Source: Enterobacter quasihormaechei
GTDB taxonomy: Bacteria; Pseudomonadota; Gammaproteobacteria; Enterobacterales; Enterobacteriaceae
Assembly (NCBI RefSeq): GCF_004331385.1
Contig: NZ_SJON01000005.1
Location: forward strand, 186,001 to 250,000
Length of the DNA stretch: 64,000 bases
Direction: 5' to 3'
Part shown: piece after piece, positions 40,601 to 48,164 of the stretch
Layout: every line of letters begins with the position of its first letter
Numbering within the stretch: position 1 is the stretch's first letter
Notes under the pieces: generated by a model
Told to the model about the DNA's origin: nothing
The model's input: the letters and a program-made list of their open reading frames with translations, nothing else
The model's database searches: none
Position numbers and translations under genes: made by a program

Positions 40601-40947
40601 AAGCAGCCTAATGGTAACACTATTGAAAGGGCGAATGCATCCTCTGCGACCGTTTTGAACCGCTCATCCTTTTGTATGCGTTCATGAACTTTTGCTGACG
40701 GAGGCTCGCAATCCAAAAGTGCTGAGCTATTCTTGATCTGGTCCTTAAACATCGAAGGGGTATCACGTGAACGTATCCAGCAGAACCGTTGTGATATTGA
40801 ATCTACTTTCCGCGGCTGGCCTGGTTTTGATTCTGGCCAACAGATTCCAGTGGTTTTGAGCCGAACCGGTGTTCTGGCATAACCTGTTGTCCCGGGTAAA
40901 GCGCTTTCTGGCGCAGACTTTGGTACACTAAGGGTATCAACTGACAA
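40558..40947 (-). other. Unassigned stretch with open frames on both strands
   Basis: About 390 nt between thrS and yniD. A minus-strand frame of 129 codons (start MSVDTLSVPKSA) spans all of it. However, its 3' end runs through the inferred thrS promoter, and no good ribosome site precedes it. On the plus strand an open frame of about 65 codons lies at roughly 40689-40880 (contains VSRERIQQNRCDIESTFRGW) but lacks a start. I recognise neither product. In E. coli K-12 the arpB pseudogene sits here. It may be gene remnant plus promoter. Confidence 0.3.
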
Positions 40948-40957
40948 GGATTAGGTT

Positions 40958-41065
40958 ATGCCAACAAAAAGATTTGCCGTTAAGCACTGGAAAATGGTCG
41001 TGGTATTAATTGCTATTTGCGGCGCGATGTTGCTGCTGCGCTGGGCTGCAATGATTTGGGGTTAA
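40958..41065 (+). CDS. yniD: Small membrane protein YniD
   Basis: This 35-residue protein, MPTKRFAVKHWKMVVVLIAI...RWAAMIWG, has one membrane helix and a basic N-terminus, nearly identical to E. coli YniD. It should insert in the inner membrane with the N-terminus inside. Function is unknown. AGGATTAGG precedes the ATG, and a -10-like TACACT lies about 30 nt upstream. Confidence 0.9.
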   Translation: MPTKRFAVKHWKMVVVLIAICGAMLLLRWAAMIWG

Positions 41066-41165
41066 TGTATTGTCAGAAAGGGAAGCCATTAGTGCTGAGG
41101 TCAGCGTAAACGTGCCGTTAATTTATTGAATAATCTTTAACTCTCTTTACGCCACCGGCTTGTGA

Positions 41166-41192
41166 AAAACCGGTACATCATTATCCGGTTTT
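41166..41192. terminator. Bidirectional terminator-like hairpin
   Basis: The perfect 8-bp inverted repeat AAAACCGG / CCGGTTTT with an 11-nt loop lies between yniD and the convergent small secreted-protein gene. A and T flanks suit both directions, though the T-runs are short. Confidence 0.55.
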
Positions 41193-41243
41193 CGACAGGT
41201 TGTCATAGCGTTTATATTCCATCACAACGTGGCAGTTAATTTA

Positions 41244-41477
41244 TCAGGACCACTCACCCGCTACCAGCTTATGCACATCAAACGCATCGTTCATTGACTG
41301 ACCGGTAGACTGGGAGCCAGGGGCAATGTTAGAGCCCGCTTCAACATCAGAGGCGTTGGTGATTCCGATTTGGCTGTTAGCGTCACTGGCAGGTTGCGTC
41401 ATATTATCAGCAGCAAAGACGCCAAATGAAAGTGCGGAAAGCACCATCGCTGCTGTAGCAGTTTTGATTGTTTTCAT
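41244..41477 (-). CDS. Small secreted protein of unknown function
   Basis: This 77-residue protein has a clear Sec signal peptide cut after FGVFA, leaving about 54 residues: polar, rich in Asn, Ser, Asp and Gln, acidic, with one Trp near the end and no Cys. The signal peptide resembles those of YhcN/BhsA-type (DUF1471) stress proteins, but the mature part lacks the fold's pattern as I know it. It is probably periplasmic. A BaeR-like box lies about 145 bp upstream in the same orientation as at spy, suggesting envelope-stress induction. It is absent from E. coli at this place. Confidence 0.75.
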   Translation of the reverse strand: MKTIKTATAAMVLSALSFGVFAADNMTQPASDANSQIGITNASDVEAGSNIAPGSQSTGQSMNDAFDVHKLVAGEWS

Positions 41478-41620
41478 AATTTTATTCTCATACTAAATTA
41501 ATGCAGAAAAAGCCTGAGGCGATTTTTTTGCCTGTGGCGTAAGTGTAGATCTGGATCACACTTTTTCCTAGTCAAATTATTTATCAATTCGTGTCAAATA
41601 AACTGAATAAGCCGTGCACG

Positions 41621-41638
41621 CCTAATTATGGAGAAATG
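41621..41638 (-). promoter_or_regulatory. BaeR-like box upstream of the small secreted-protein gene
   Basis: CCTAATTATGGAGAAATG shares 14 consecutive bases (AATTATGGAGAAAT) with the box upstream of spy at 61632-61649, in the same orientation. Both resemble the reverse complement of the published BaeR consensus TTTTTCTCCATDATTGGC. The distance to the start codon, about 145 bp, is close to that at spy (about 130 bp). Confidence 0.6.
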
Positions 41639-41712
41639 ATGAAGAGGACGCATTCTGTTATTTTTAAAACGCCATTTAATATAATTAAGCACAGTTTCAA
41701 AAAATAAAAAAC

Positions 41713-41736
41713 GGGCTGAGAAGAATCTCAGCCCGA
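41713..41736 (-). terminator. ydiY terminator
   Basis: CGGGCTGAG / CTCAGCCCG with a 6-nt loop is followed on the minus strand by a T-rich tract. It lies 6 nt after the ydiY stop codon. Confidence 0.93.
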
Positions 41737-41741
41737 CGGAA

Positions 41742-42500
41742 TTACATTTTATAACCTAAAGAAATCGTGGTTCTGCGATCGGTATGTTCCGGCGCAGAAT
41801 CAGGGGGCGATGAGTTCCAGGTTACGTTGTACGCCACCTTGAGTCCAAAGTGTTCGTTGATGGCCACGTTCAACGCGCTTTCAGAGTTCAGGGTGGTATC
41901 TTCTGCACCAAACACCGACACGCCCTGGGTGAATTTAGCGTTGTCGGTCATCTGCCATGCGTAGGTGCCCGATGCATAACCCAGCGGCTGGGTTTCATCT
42001 TCGCCGTTGGTGTACTCGTCGTAACGTACACCCGGACCGAATTCAAAACGGAGGCTGTGCACCGGCCCATTCAGGAACTGACGACCATAACCCGCCGTCA
42101 CGACATCGCGCTGGCGATAGCCGTTGAAGCGGTCAGTCAGCCAGCTTGCCTGCCCGAACAGGTAGTCATAATCGGTCATGTTGTAACGGCTACGTCCGCC
42201 TACCGCATATTTCTCCGAGGAGCGTTCATCGTTAGCAGACGTGTTGCTGGCATTTCCCCACAGCGACCAGGCCGTGGTGTTGCCGTACCAGGTCAGGGTG
42301 CTGTCTGCGGTCAGGGAGGAGCTTTTCGTGTTACCGGATTGCGCCAGATACCCGGCATTCAGGTTACCTTCAAAGGGTTTTTTGGCAGTGGAGGGGTCGT
42401 CCATGACAGTAAAAACGGTATCATCGGCGGTTGCGTTCAGTGACGCAAATACGCCACCCGCCAGCATCAGTGCTGCGGGTACTGTCTTCAAAAGCTTCAT
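41742..42500 (-). CDS. ydiY: DUF481 outer-membrane beta-barrel protein YdiY
   Basis: This 252-residue protein has a signal peptide (MKLLKTVPAALMLAGGVFASLNATA) and a DUF481 barrel of alternating strands. It is rich in Tyr/Trp, starts its repeats with GNLNAGYLAQSGNTKSSSL and ends ISLGYKM, the aromatic-plus-charged end typical of outer-membrane barrels. E. coli YdiY is acid-inducible; its function is not known. ATG 42500 gives the E. coli length. An open frame continues 47 codons upstream without a start signal. It is divergent from pfkB across 296 nt that hold both promoters and no further gene. Confidence 0.9.
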   Translation of the reverse strand: MKLLKTVPAALMLAGGVFASLNATADDTVFTVMDDPSTAKKPFEGNLNAGYLAQSGNTKSSSLTADSTLTWYGNTTAWSLWGNASNTSANDERSSEKYAVGGRSRYNMTDYDYLFGQASWLTDRFNGYRQRDVVTAGYGRQFLNGPVHSLRFEFGPGVRYDEYTNGEDETQPLGYASGTYAWQMTDNAKFTQGVSVFGAEDTTLNSESALNVAINEHFGLKVAYNVTWNSSPPDSAPEHTDRRTTISLGYKM

Positions 42501-42796
42501 TATATTTAAGGAGTCCGTACAACATAAAAAGAGACCGTCACGGTCTCGGAAACTTTCTTGCGGATCAATGACAAGGCGACCATAGAAAGGTAACAAATTA
42601 TAAAAAGCCGCAAATAACATAGCAATAATTTCTTCTTTCATTTTTTGAATAAGAACGATCCCAAAACGCGTTTTATTTTATATGTCCTGCGCCGGTTATT
42701 TGTCAGCATTCATTTTTAAAATCATACTGTTATTTACGTTGCCTTCCTGCCAAACGGTGCCAGGCTTAAAAGAACCCATGCTAAAAGGAGGTCATG

Positions 42797-43729
42797 ATGG
42801 CTTCGATTTACACGCTGACGCTCTCCCCTTCCCTCGACTCCGCGACCATGACGCCGCAAATTTACCCGGAAGGTAAGCTGCGCTGTAGCGCGCCGGTATT
42901 TGAACCCGGCGGCGGTGGTATTAACGTGGCGCGCGCCATTACCCATCTCGGCGGAAAAGCAACCGCCATCTTCCCTGCTGGCGGCGCCACGGGCGAACAT
43001 CTGGTTGCGTTGCTGGCAGATGAACAGGTTGCGGTAGACACGGTAGACGCCAGAGACTGGACCCGGCAGAACCTGCACGTTCATGTTGAATCGAGCGGCG
43101 AACAGTATCGTTTTGTGATGCCGGGGGCAAAGCTGAGCGATGATGAGTTTCGTCAACTGGAAGAGAAAGTGCTGACCATTGAAAGCGGCTCATTGCTGGT
43201 CATCAGCGGTAGCCTGCCGCCGGGCATTGAAACAGAAAAGCTGACGGCGCTCGTTCAGGCGGTGCTCCAGCGCGGCATCCGCTGCATTGTTGATAGCTCA
43301 GGCGAAGCCCTGAAGGCAGCGTTAGAACCCGGGCAACTTGAACTCGTGAAACCTAACCAGAAAGAGCTGAGTGCGCTTGTCAATCGCGAGCTCAACCAGC
43401 CCGATGACGTGCGTACTGCCGCAGAAGAGCTGGTACGCACGGGCAAAGCGCATCGCGTGGTGGTCTCTCTCGGTCCTCAGGGTGCGCTGGCCGTCGACAA
43501 GACGGGCTGTGTGCAGGTCGTTCCACCACCGATGAAGAGCCAGAGCACCGTAGGTGCAGGTGACAGTATGGTTGGCGCGATGGTGCTGAAGCTGGCGCAG
43601 GGCGCTTCGCTTCTGGAGATGGCACGTTATGGCGTCGCGGCAGGGAGCGCGGCCACCATCAATCAGGGAACGCGGCTGTGCTCGCTTGCGGATACCCAAA
43701 AAATTGTCGATTACCTGGCGAAAAGCTAA
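42797..43729 (+). CDS. pfkB: 6-phosphofructokinase II
   Basis: PfkB (310 residues) is the ribokinase-family phosphofructokinase, making fructose 1,6-bisphosphate from fructose 6-phosphate and ATP. The N-terminal signature is FEPGGGGINVARAI. The ATP/anion-hole motif VGAGDSMVGAM carries the catalytic Asp, and KPNQKELS marks the effector region. Of two adjacent ATGs (42794, 42797), the second is 5 nt from AGGAGG and is preferred. It is the minor isoenzyme in E. coli. Confidence 0.97.
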   Translation: MASIYTLTLSPSLDSATMTPQIYPEGKLRCSAPVFEPGGGGINVARAITHLGGKATAIFPAGGATGEHLVALLADEQVAVDTVDARDWTRQNLHVHVESSGEQYRFVMPGAKLSDDEFRQLEEKVLTIESGSLLVISGSLPPGIETEKLTALVQAVLQRGIRCIVDSSGEALKAALEPGQLELVKPNQKELSALVNRELNQPDDVRTAAEELVRTGKAHRVVVSLGPQGALAVDKTGCVQVVPPPMKSQSTVGAGDSMVGAMVLKLAQGASLLEMARYGVAAGSAATINQGTRLCSLADTQKIVDYLAKS

Positions 43730-43734
43730 ACCTT

Positions 43735-43759
43735 CTTCCCCCTCCTGTGGAGGGGGAAG
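43735..43759 (+). terminator. Strong hairpin after pfkB
   Basis: The 11-bp perfect stem CTTCCCCCTCC / GGAGGGGGAAG with a 3-nt loop starts 6 nt after the stop codon. There is no T-run behind it, so it may protect the pfkB mRNA end rather than terminate. Confidence 0.55.
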
Positions 43760-43820
43760 TCGCTAAATAGCGCTTATCGACTATGCTAAGAAAACTTTCA
43801 GGATAACAACGAGGTGCATT

Positions 43821-44111
43821 ATGAGCAGTGGTGATATCACCCGCTACGTCGTAACCGTCAATATTCATGAGGCGTCGCTGACCGAGCTGAATGAACTTAA
43901 CAACGCTTTCACGCGGGCAAATTTTCTGCTCACGCTGACCGACGATGAAGGCAATATCCACGACCTCGGCTCGCTGGCCTTTGGCCTGATCAGCCCGCTC
44001 AGTCAGGAAGAGGTCAAGGCGCTCGCCAGCAGCCTGGTGGAAAGCGTGACTGACAAAGCAACAGAAATTGACGTGGATAGCTGGGAAAACTGGCATAAAA
44101 AAGAGCAATAA
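43821..44111 (+). CDS. ydiZ: YdiZ family protein
   Basis: This 96-residue cytoplasmic protein is clearly orthologous to E. coli YdiZ (MSSGDITRYVVTVNIHEASLTELNELNN, split here after ELNELNN, and FLLTLTDDEGNIHDLG). It is acidic, with no signal peptide or known domain function. Its position between pfkB and yniA is as in E. coli. GAGG precedes the ATG. Confidence 0.92.
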   Translation: MSSGDITRYVVTVNIHEASLTELNELNNAFTRANFLLTLTDDEGNIHDLGSLAFGLISPLSQEEVKALASSLVESVTDKATEIDVDSWENWHKKEQ

Positions 44112-44216
44112 GTGCCCTGTATAAAATTAAACCGCTCAGTTGTGCGTTAGTTCCTGTTTTTTTATTGCCGTTTTGCGCTAACTTTATGATCTGGCAGACA
44201 ACATGGGAGAGACATC

Positions 44217-45077
44217 ATGTGGCAGGCTATCAGTCATCTTTTAAGTGAGCAGCTGGGTGAAGGTGAAATTGAACTGCGTAACGAACTGCCAGGCGGAGAG
44301 ATCCATGCCGCGTGGCATTTACGCTACGCCGGGCGCGATCTTTTTGTGAAATGTGATGAACGCGAATTGCTTCCCATTTTTACTGCCGAAGCCGATCAGC
44401 TTGAGCTGTTATCGCGCAGTAAAACCGTCACCGTTCCGCAGGTTTTAGCCGTCGGCAGCGATCGCGACTACAGCTTTCTGGTGATGAACTATCTTCCCGC
44501 ACGCCCTCTGGATGCCCACAACGCCTTTATCCTTGGTCAACAGATTGCCCGCCTGCATCAGTGGAGCGATCAGCCTCAGTTCGGGCTCGATTTTGATAAC
44601 GACCTCTCCACCACGCCGCAGCCAAACGCGTGGCAGCGTCGCTGGTCGACATTTTTCGCCGAGCAGCGAATCGGCTGGCAGCTGGAGCTGGCCGCTGAAA
44701 AGGGGCTGGCGTTCGGCAACATCGATGCAATTGTTGAACACGTCCAGCAGCGCCTGGCCTCGCATCAGCCTCAGGCTTCCCTTCTGCACGGGGATTTATG
44801 GTCGGATAACTGTGCGCTTGGGCCTGATGGCCCTTATATATTTGATCCGGCCTGCTACTGGGGCGACAGAGAGTGCGACCTCGCAATGCTGCCGCTGCAC
44901 CCTGAACAGCCGCCACAAATTTATGATGGCTACCAGTCGGTCTCGCCTTTGCCACCTGACTTTCTCGAACGCCAGCCGGTGTATCAGCTATACACCCTGC
45001 TCAACCGGGCCATCCTGTTTGGCGGAAATCATCTGGTCAATGCCCAGCGTGCGCTGGACCGCATTCTGGCGGCATAA
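44217..45077 (+). CDS. yniA: Fructosamine kinase family protein YniA
   Basis: This 286-residue protein has the fructosamine-3-kinase / aminoglycoside-phosphotransferase fold. The catalytic loop is LLHGDLWSDNCALG (HGDLW..N) and the metal Asp is in YIFDPACYWGDRECDLAM. Relatives phosphorylate ketosamines for protein deglycation or phosphorylate small sugars. The E. coli substrate is unproven. GGGAGAG precedes the start. Confidence 0.93.
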   Translation: MWQAISHLLSEQLGEGEIELRNELPGGEIHAAWHLRYAGRDLFVKCDERELLPIFTAEADQLELLSRSKTVTVPQVLAVGSDRDYSFLVMNYLPARPLDAHNAFILGQQIARLHQWSDQPQFGLDFDNDLSTTPQPNAWQRRWSTFFAEQRIGWQLELAAEKGLAFGNIDAIVEHVQQRLASHQPQASLLHGDLWSDNCALGPDGPYIFDPACYWGDRECDLAMLPLHPEQPPQIYDGYQSVSPLPPDFLERQPVYQLYTLLNRAILFGGNHLVNAQRALDRILAA

Positions 45078-45082
45078 CGTAA

Positions 45083-45103
45083 GGGGGGCGCAACACGCCC
45101 CCT
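45083..45103. terminator. Hairpin between convergent yniA and yniB
   Basis: A GC-rich inverted repeat (GGGGGCG / CGCCCCC, about 5-nt loop) fills the 33-nt gap between the two stop codons. T-runs are minimal, so termination strength is uncertain. Confidence 0.5.
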
Positions 45104-45110
45104 TCAGCAT

Positions 45111-45647
45111 TTACAGGAAGCCGAGCAGCGTAAAGAAGAAATACCCGGCCACAATGATAATGACCGGCAGAACGTAGAGCGGGAAAAACTGCACAAAGAT
45201 GGTATGGCGCGGAACGACAATGCGCGATTCGATCTGCTCGCGGGTCATTCCCTCAGGACCTTTCGCCTTCTCAAGGATCATCTGGTCTTCCACCCCTTCG
45301 CGTAAAAAGCGGGTCTGGCGACTCATGCGTGCGCCGGAGGCCTGCAACGCCATTGCGATAAAGATCAGCGCATAGATTATCCAGAAGCCAACGTTAAGCT
45401 GGTGGTGAAAATCCGGCGTGGGCGAGTTAAACCAGAACACGTTCAGGAACGGGGTATTAAACCGCATCATCTCAATCATTACGTGGGCAAAATCAAGCAT
45501 GACGGCATTGATGCCCGGCTGTTTTTCGCTGTGATCGTACATAAATTTGAGTACGGAAATCAGCGTTGAAATCAGTGCGGGAATGAAAATAACCCAACCA
45601 GCAATACGTTTTAAGATCGCAATGCGTCCAGCTTGTTGATACGTCAT
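45111..45647 (-). CDS. yniB: Inner membrane protein YniB
   Basis: This 178-residue protein has about four hydrophobic segments (WVIFIPALISTLISVL, FWIIYALIFIAMAL, LYVLPVIIIVAGYFFF and a moderately hydrophobic stretch before the second), matching E. coli YniB. No enzymatic motif is visible and the function is unknown. GAGGAAC precedes the ATG. It is divergent from yniC. Confidence 0.9.
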   Translation of the reverse strand: MTYQQAGRIAILKRIAGWVIFIPALISTLISVLKFMYDHSEKQPGINAVMLDFAHVMIEMMRFNTPFLNVFWFNSPTPDFHHQLNVGFWIIYALIFIAMALQASGARMSRQTRFLREGVEDQMILEKAKGPEGMTREQIESRIVVPRHTIFVQFFPLYVLPVIIIVAGYFFFTLLGFL

Positions 45648-45788
45648 CAGTTCCTCTTAATAAAGACGCGTTATTTGTGCCTAAGTCTACCTGCTGTCGG
45701 TCATTTTCGCCCGATCTTTGGATGCGATATGCTAAATTGCTTGTGCTTAGCACCGTTCGTCTTACCTCTAAGATAAGGAGAAGTTGTA

Positions 45789-46460
45789 ATGTCGACACCG
45801 CGCCAGATACTTGCCGCTATTTTTGACATGGATGGATTGCTGATTGATTCCGAACCCCTGTGGGATCGGGCTGAACTGGACGTGATGGCCAGCCTCGGCG
45901 TCGATATCAGTCGTCGTAACGAACTCCCCGATACCCTGGGGCTGCGTATCGATATGGTGGTCGATCTTTGGTATGCCCACCAGCCATGGGTTGGACCGGA
46001 TCGTGACGAAGTCACGGCGCGCATTATCAACCGCGCTATCTCCCTGGTTGAAGAATATAAGCCACTGTTACCGGGCGTCCATGACGCTATCGCCCTGTGC
46101 AAGGCGCAAGGACTGAAAGTGGGGCTGGCCTCCGCCTCACCTCTGCATATGCTGGAAAAAGTGCTGACGATGTTTGGGCTGCGCGACAGCTTCGACGCGC
46201 TGGCCTCGGCCGAAAAGCTGCCTTACAGCAAGCCGCACCCGCAGGTGTATATGGACTGCGCCGCGAAACTGGGGCTGGATCCGCTCACCTGCGTGGCGCT
46301 GGAAGATTCCGTTAACGGCATGATAGCGTCCAAAGCCGCGCGTATGCGCTCCATCGTTGTGCCTGCTGAAGAAGGCCGACACGATCCTCGTTTTGCCCTC
46401 GCGGATGTCAGGCTGACGTCTCTTGAAGAACTGACTGTCCGCCATCTGCGCGGAGAGTGA
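45789..46460 (+). CDS. hxpB: Hexitol/2-deoxyglucose-6-phosphate phosphatase HxpB (YniC)
   Basis: This 223-residue HAD-like phosphatase has motif I AIFDMDGLLIDSEPLW (nucleophile and acid/base Asp). Motif II is in GLASASPLHM, and the Lys and Asp of motifs III-IV are in KPHPQVYMDCA and VALEDSVNG. The E. coli enzyme removes phosphate from 2-deoxyglucose 6-phosphate, mannose 6-phosphate and hexitol phosphates. AAGGAGAAG precedes the start. Confidence 0.95.
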   Translation: MSTPRQILAAIFDMDGLLIDSEPLWDRAELDVMASLGVDISRRNELPDTLGLRIDMVVDLWYAHQPWVGPDRDEVTARIINRAISLVEEYKPLLPGVHDAIALCKAQGLKVGLASASPLHMLEKVLTMFGLRDSFDALASAEKLPYSKPHPQVYMDCAAKLGLDPLTCVALEDSVNGMIASKAARMRSIVVPAEEGRHDPRFALADVRLTSLEELTVRHLRGE

Positions 46461-46469
46461 CCCTCTTTT

Positions 46470-46489
46470 CAGGCAGCTTCGGCTGCCTG
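46470..46489 (+). terminator. UUCG-tetraloop hairpin after yniC
   Basis: CAGGCAGC, TTCG, GCTGCCTG: an 8-bp stem closed by the very stable UUCG loop, 9 nt after the stop codon. It is followed by mixed sequence rather than a clean T-run. Confidence 0.65.
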
Positions 46490-46498
46490 CATCACAAA

Positions 46499-46517
46499 AT
46501 TAAAACATCGTTTTACT
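46499..46517. promoter_or_regulatory. KdgR-like operator upstream of kduD
   Basis: ATTAAAACATCGTTTTACT matches 16 of 18 defined positions of the KdgR consensus AATRAAAYRNYRTTTYATT as I recall it. A promoter (-35 TTGCTT 46522-46527, 17 bp, -10 TATCCT 46545-46550) follows. KdgR represses pectin and uronate catabolic genes including kduD. Confidence 0.65.
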
Positions 46518-46589
46518 TTATTTGCTTTTCTCATTCCAGGCTCCTATCCTTACGTGCAGAATGACAATAACCTGACTTCTGAGGCGCGT

Positions 46590-47351
46590 ATGATACTGGA
46601 TGCTTTTACTCTGGCAGGAAAAGTGGCGATGGTGACCGGGTGCGATACCGGCCTGGGTCAGGGCATGGCCATTGCCCTCGCCGAGGCAGGTTGCGATATC
46701 GTGGGTGTTAACCGCAAGGTTCCTGACGAAACGACAGCGCGCGTTACGGCGCTGGGACGACGCTTTATCGCGATTCGCGCCGATCTCGGCAAGCATGAGA
46801 ACATTCAGAGCGTCGTGGATACCGCTGTTAAAGAGATGGGACGCATCGATATTCTGGTTAACAATGCCGGCACCATTCGTCGGTGCGATGCGCTGGAATT
46901 CAGCGAAAAAGACTGGGACGAAGTCATCGACCTGAACCTGAAATCGGTCTTTTTCCTCTCGCAGGCGGTGGCCAAACGGTTTATCGATCAGGGTCAGGGC
47001 GGGAAGATCATTAACATTGCCTCCATGCTCTCCTTTCAGGGCGGCATTCGGGTGTCCTCCTATACGGCCTCGAAAAGCGGCGTCCTTGGGCTCACCCGCC
47101 TGCTGGCAAACGAATGGGCGCCGCTGGGCATTAACGTGAACGCTATCGCGCCGGGTTATATGGCGACAAATAACACCCAACAGCTACGCGATGATGAGCA
47201 ACGCAGCCAGGCGATCCTCGAGCGTATTCCGGCGGGACGCTGGGGACTGCCGGAGGATTTACAGGGGCCGGTGGTGTTTCTGGCCTCAGGAGCCTCTGAT
47301 TACGTCAACGGCCATACCCTCGCCGTAGATGGCGGCTGGCTGGCGCGCTAA
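46590..47351 (+). CDS. kduD: 2-dehydro-3-deoxy-D-gluconate 5-dehydrogenase
   Basis: KduD (253 residues) is a short-chain dehydrogenase that reduces 2,5-diketo-3-deoxygluconate to KDG with NADH in pectin/hexuronate degradation. It has the cofactor motif TGCDTGLGQG, NNAG in ILVNNAGTIRR, catalytic Ser in NIASMLS and Tyr-Lys in SYTASKSG. The C-terminal block APGYMATNNTQQLR and AVDGGWLAR is typical of KduD. ATG 46590 has GAGG 5 nt upstream and gives the E. coli length. E. coli carries kduD next to kduI; here it stands alone between yniC and ydjM. Confidence 0.9.
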   Translation: MILDAFTLAGKVAMVTGCDTGLGQGMAIALAEAGCDIVGVNRKVPDETTARVTALGRRFIAIRADLGKHENIQSVVDTAVKEMGRIDILVNNAGTIRRCDALEFSEKDWDEVIDLNLKSVFFLSQAVAKRFIDQGQGGKIINIASMLSFQGGIRVSSYTASKSGVLGLTRLLANEWAPLGINVNAIAPGYMATNNTQQLRDDEQRSQAILERIPAGRWGLPEDLQGPVVFLASGASDYVNGHTLAVDGGWLAR

Positions 47352-47412
47352 CTGCGCGTTTGTGACAAAGAGTTACACCGTCACCTCTTTCGCACACTGT
47401 ATAAAAACCCTA

Positions 47413-47432
47413 TACTGTATGAATTGACAGTT
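47413..47432. promoter_or_regulatory. LexA box of ydjM
   Basis: TACTGTATGAATTGACAGTT fits the SOS box CTG-N10-CAG with the AT-rich centre, 15 bp before the ydjM ATG. ydjM is a LexA target in E. coli. Confidence 0.85.
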
Positions 47433-47446
47433 TACCGGGTTTTATC

Positions 47447-48037
47447 ATGACGGCGGAAGGCCACCTGCTTTTTTCACTTGCCTGTGCAGTGTTTGCTAAA
47501 AACGCTGAACTGACCCCTGTGCTGGCACAGGGGGACTGGTGGCATATTGTCCCTTCTGCCGTACTGACCTGCCTGTTGCCGGACATCGACCATCCCAAAT
47601 CCTTCCTCGGTCAACGGCTGAAGTGGATTTCAAAACCCATCGCCAGAGCCTTTGGTCATCGCGGGTTCACCCACAGCCTGCTGGCCGTGTTTGGCCTGTT
47701 AACCCTCTTTTATCTGAAGGTTCCTGAGAGCTGGATAGTCCCGGCGGATGCCATTCAGGGCATGGTGCTCGGTTACTTGAGCCATATCCTGGCGGATATG
47801 CTGACGCCTGCGGGCGTTCCGCTGCTCTGGCCCTGCCGCTGGCGTTTCCGCCTGCCGATCCTCGTGCCGCAAAAGGGCAACCAGCTGGAGCGCGTGCTGT
47901 GCATGGCGCTGTTTGCGTATGCCGTCTGGATGCCGCAGACGTTGCCCGAAAATGGTGCAGTGCGCTGGTCGTCGCAGATGATCAACTCGCTGCAATTTCA
48001 GTTCAATCGTTTTATTAATCACCAGATTGAACATTAA
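47447..48037 (+). CDS. ydjM: Inner membrane protein YdjM (SOS-regulated, DUF457)
   Basis: This 196-residue membrane protein of the LexA-binding/metal-hydrolase-like DUF457 family has the family's polar motifs LLPDIDHPKSFLG and HRGFTHSLL, set at membrane borders, and about four hydrophobic segments. The E. coli gene is induced by DNA damage; the biochemical role is unknown. The LexA box 15 bp upstream predicts the same control. Confidence 0.92.
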   Translation: MTAEGHLLFSLACAVFAKNAELTPVLAQGDWWHIVPSAVLTCLLPDIDHPKSFLGQRLKWISKPIARAFGHRGFTHSLLAVFGLLTLFYLKVPESWIVPADAIQGMVLGYLSHILADMLTPAGVPLLWPCRWRFRLPILVPQKGNQLERVLCMALFAYAVWMPQTLPENGAVRWSSQMINSLQFQFNRFINHQIEH

Positions 48038-48164
48038 ACCGACAATATAATCACTTTTGTCATAAACCATTCCATATGGATATAAGCGCCACATCACACT
48101 TCTGATAACCTTGCGCCAACAGGTTCGGTAAAAACCGACCGAATAATAAATCAGGAGAACGGGG

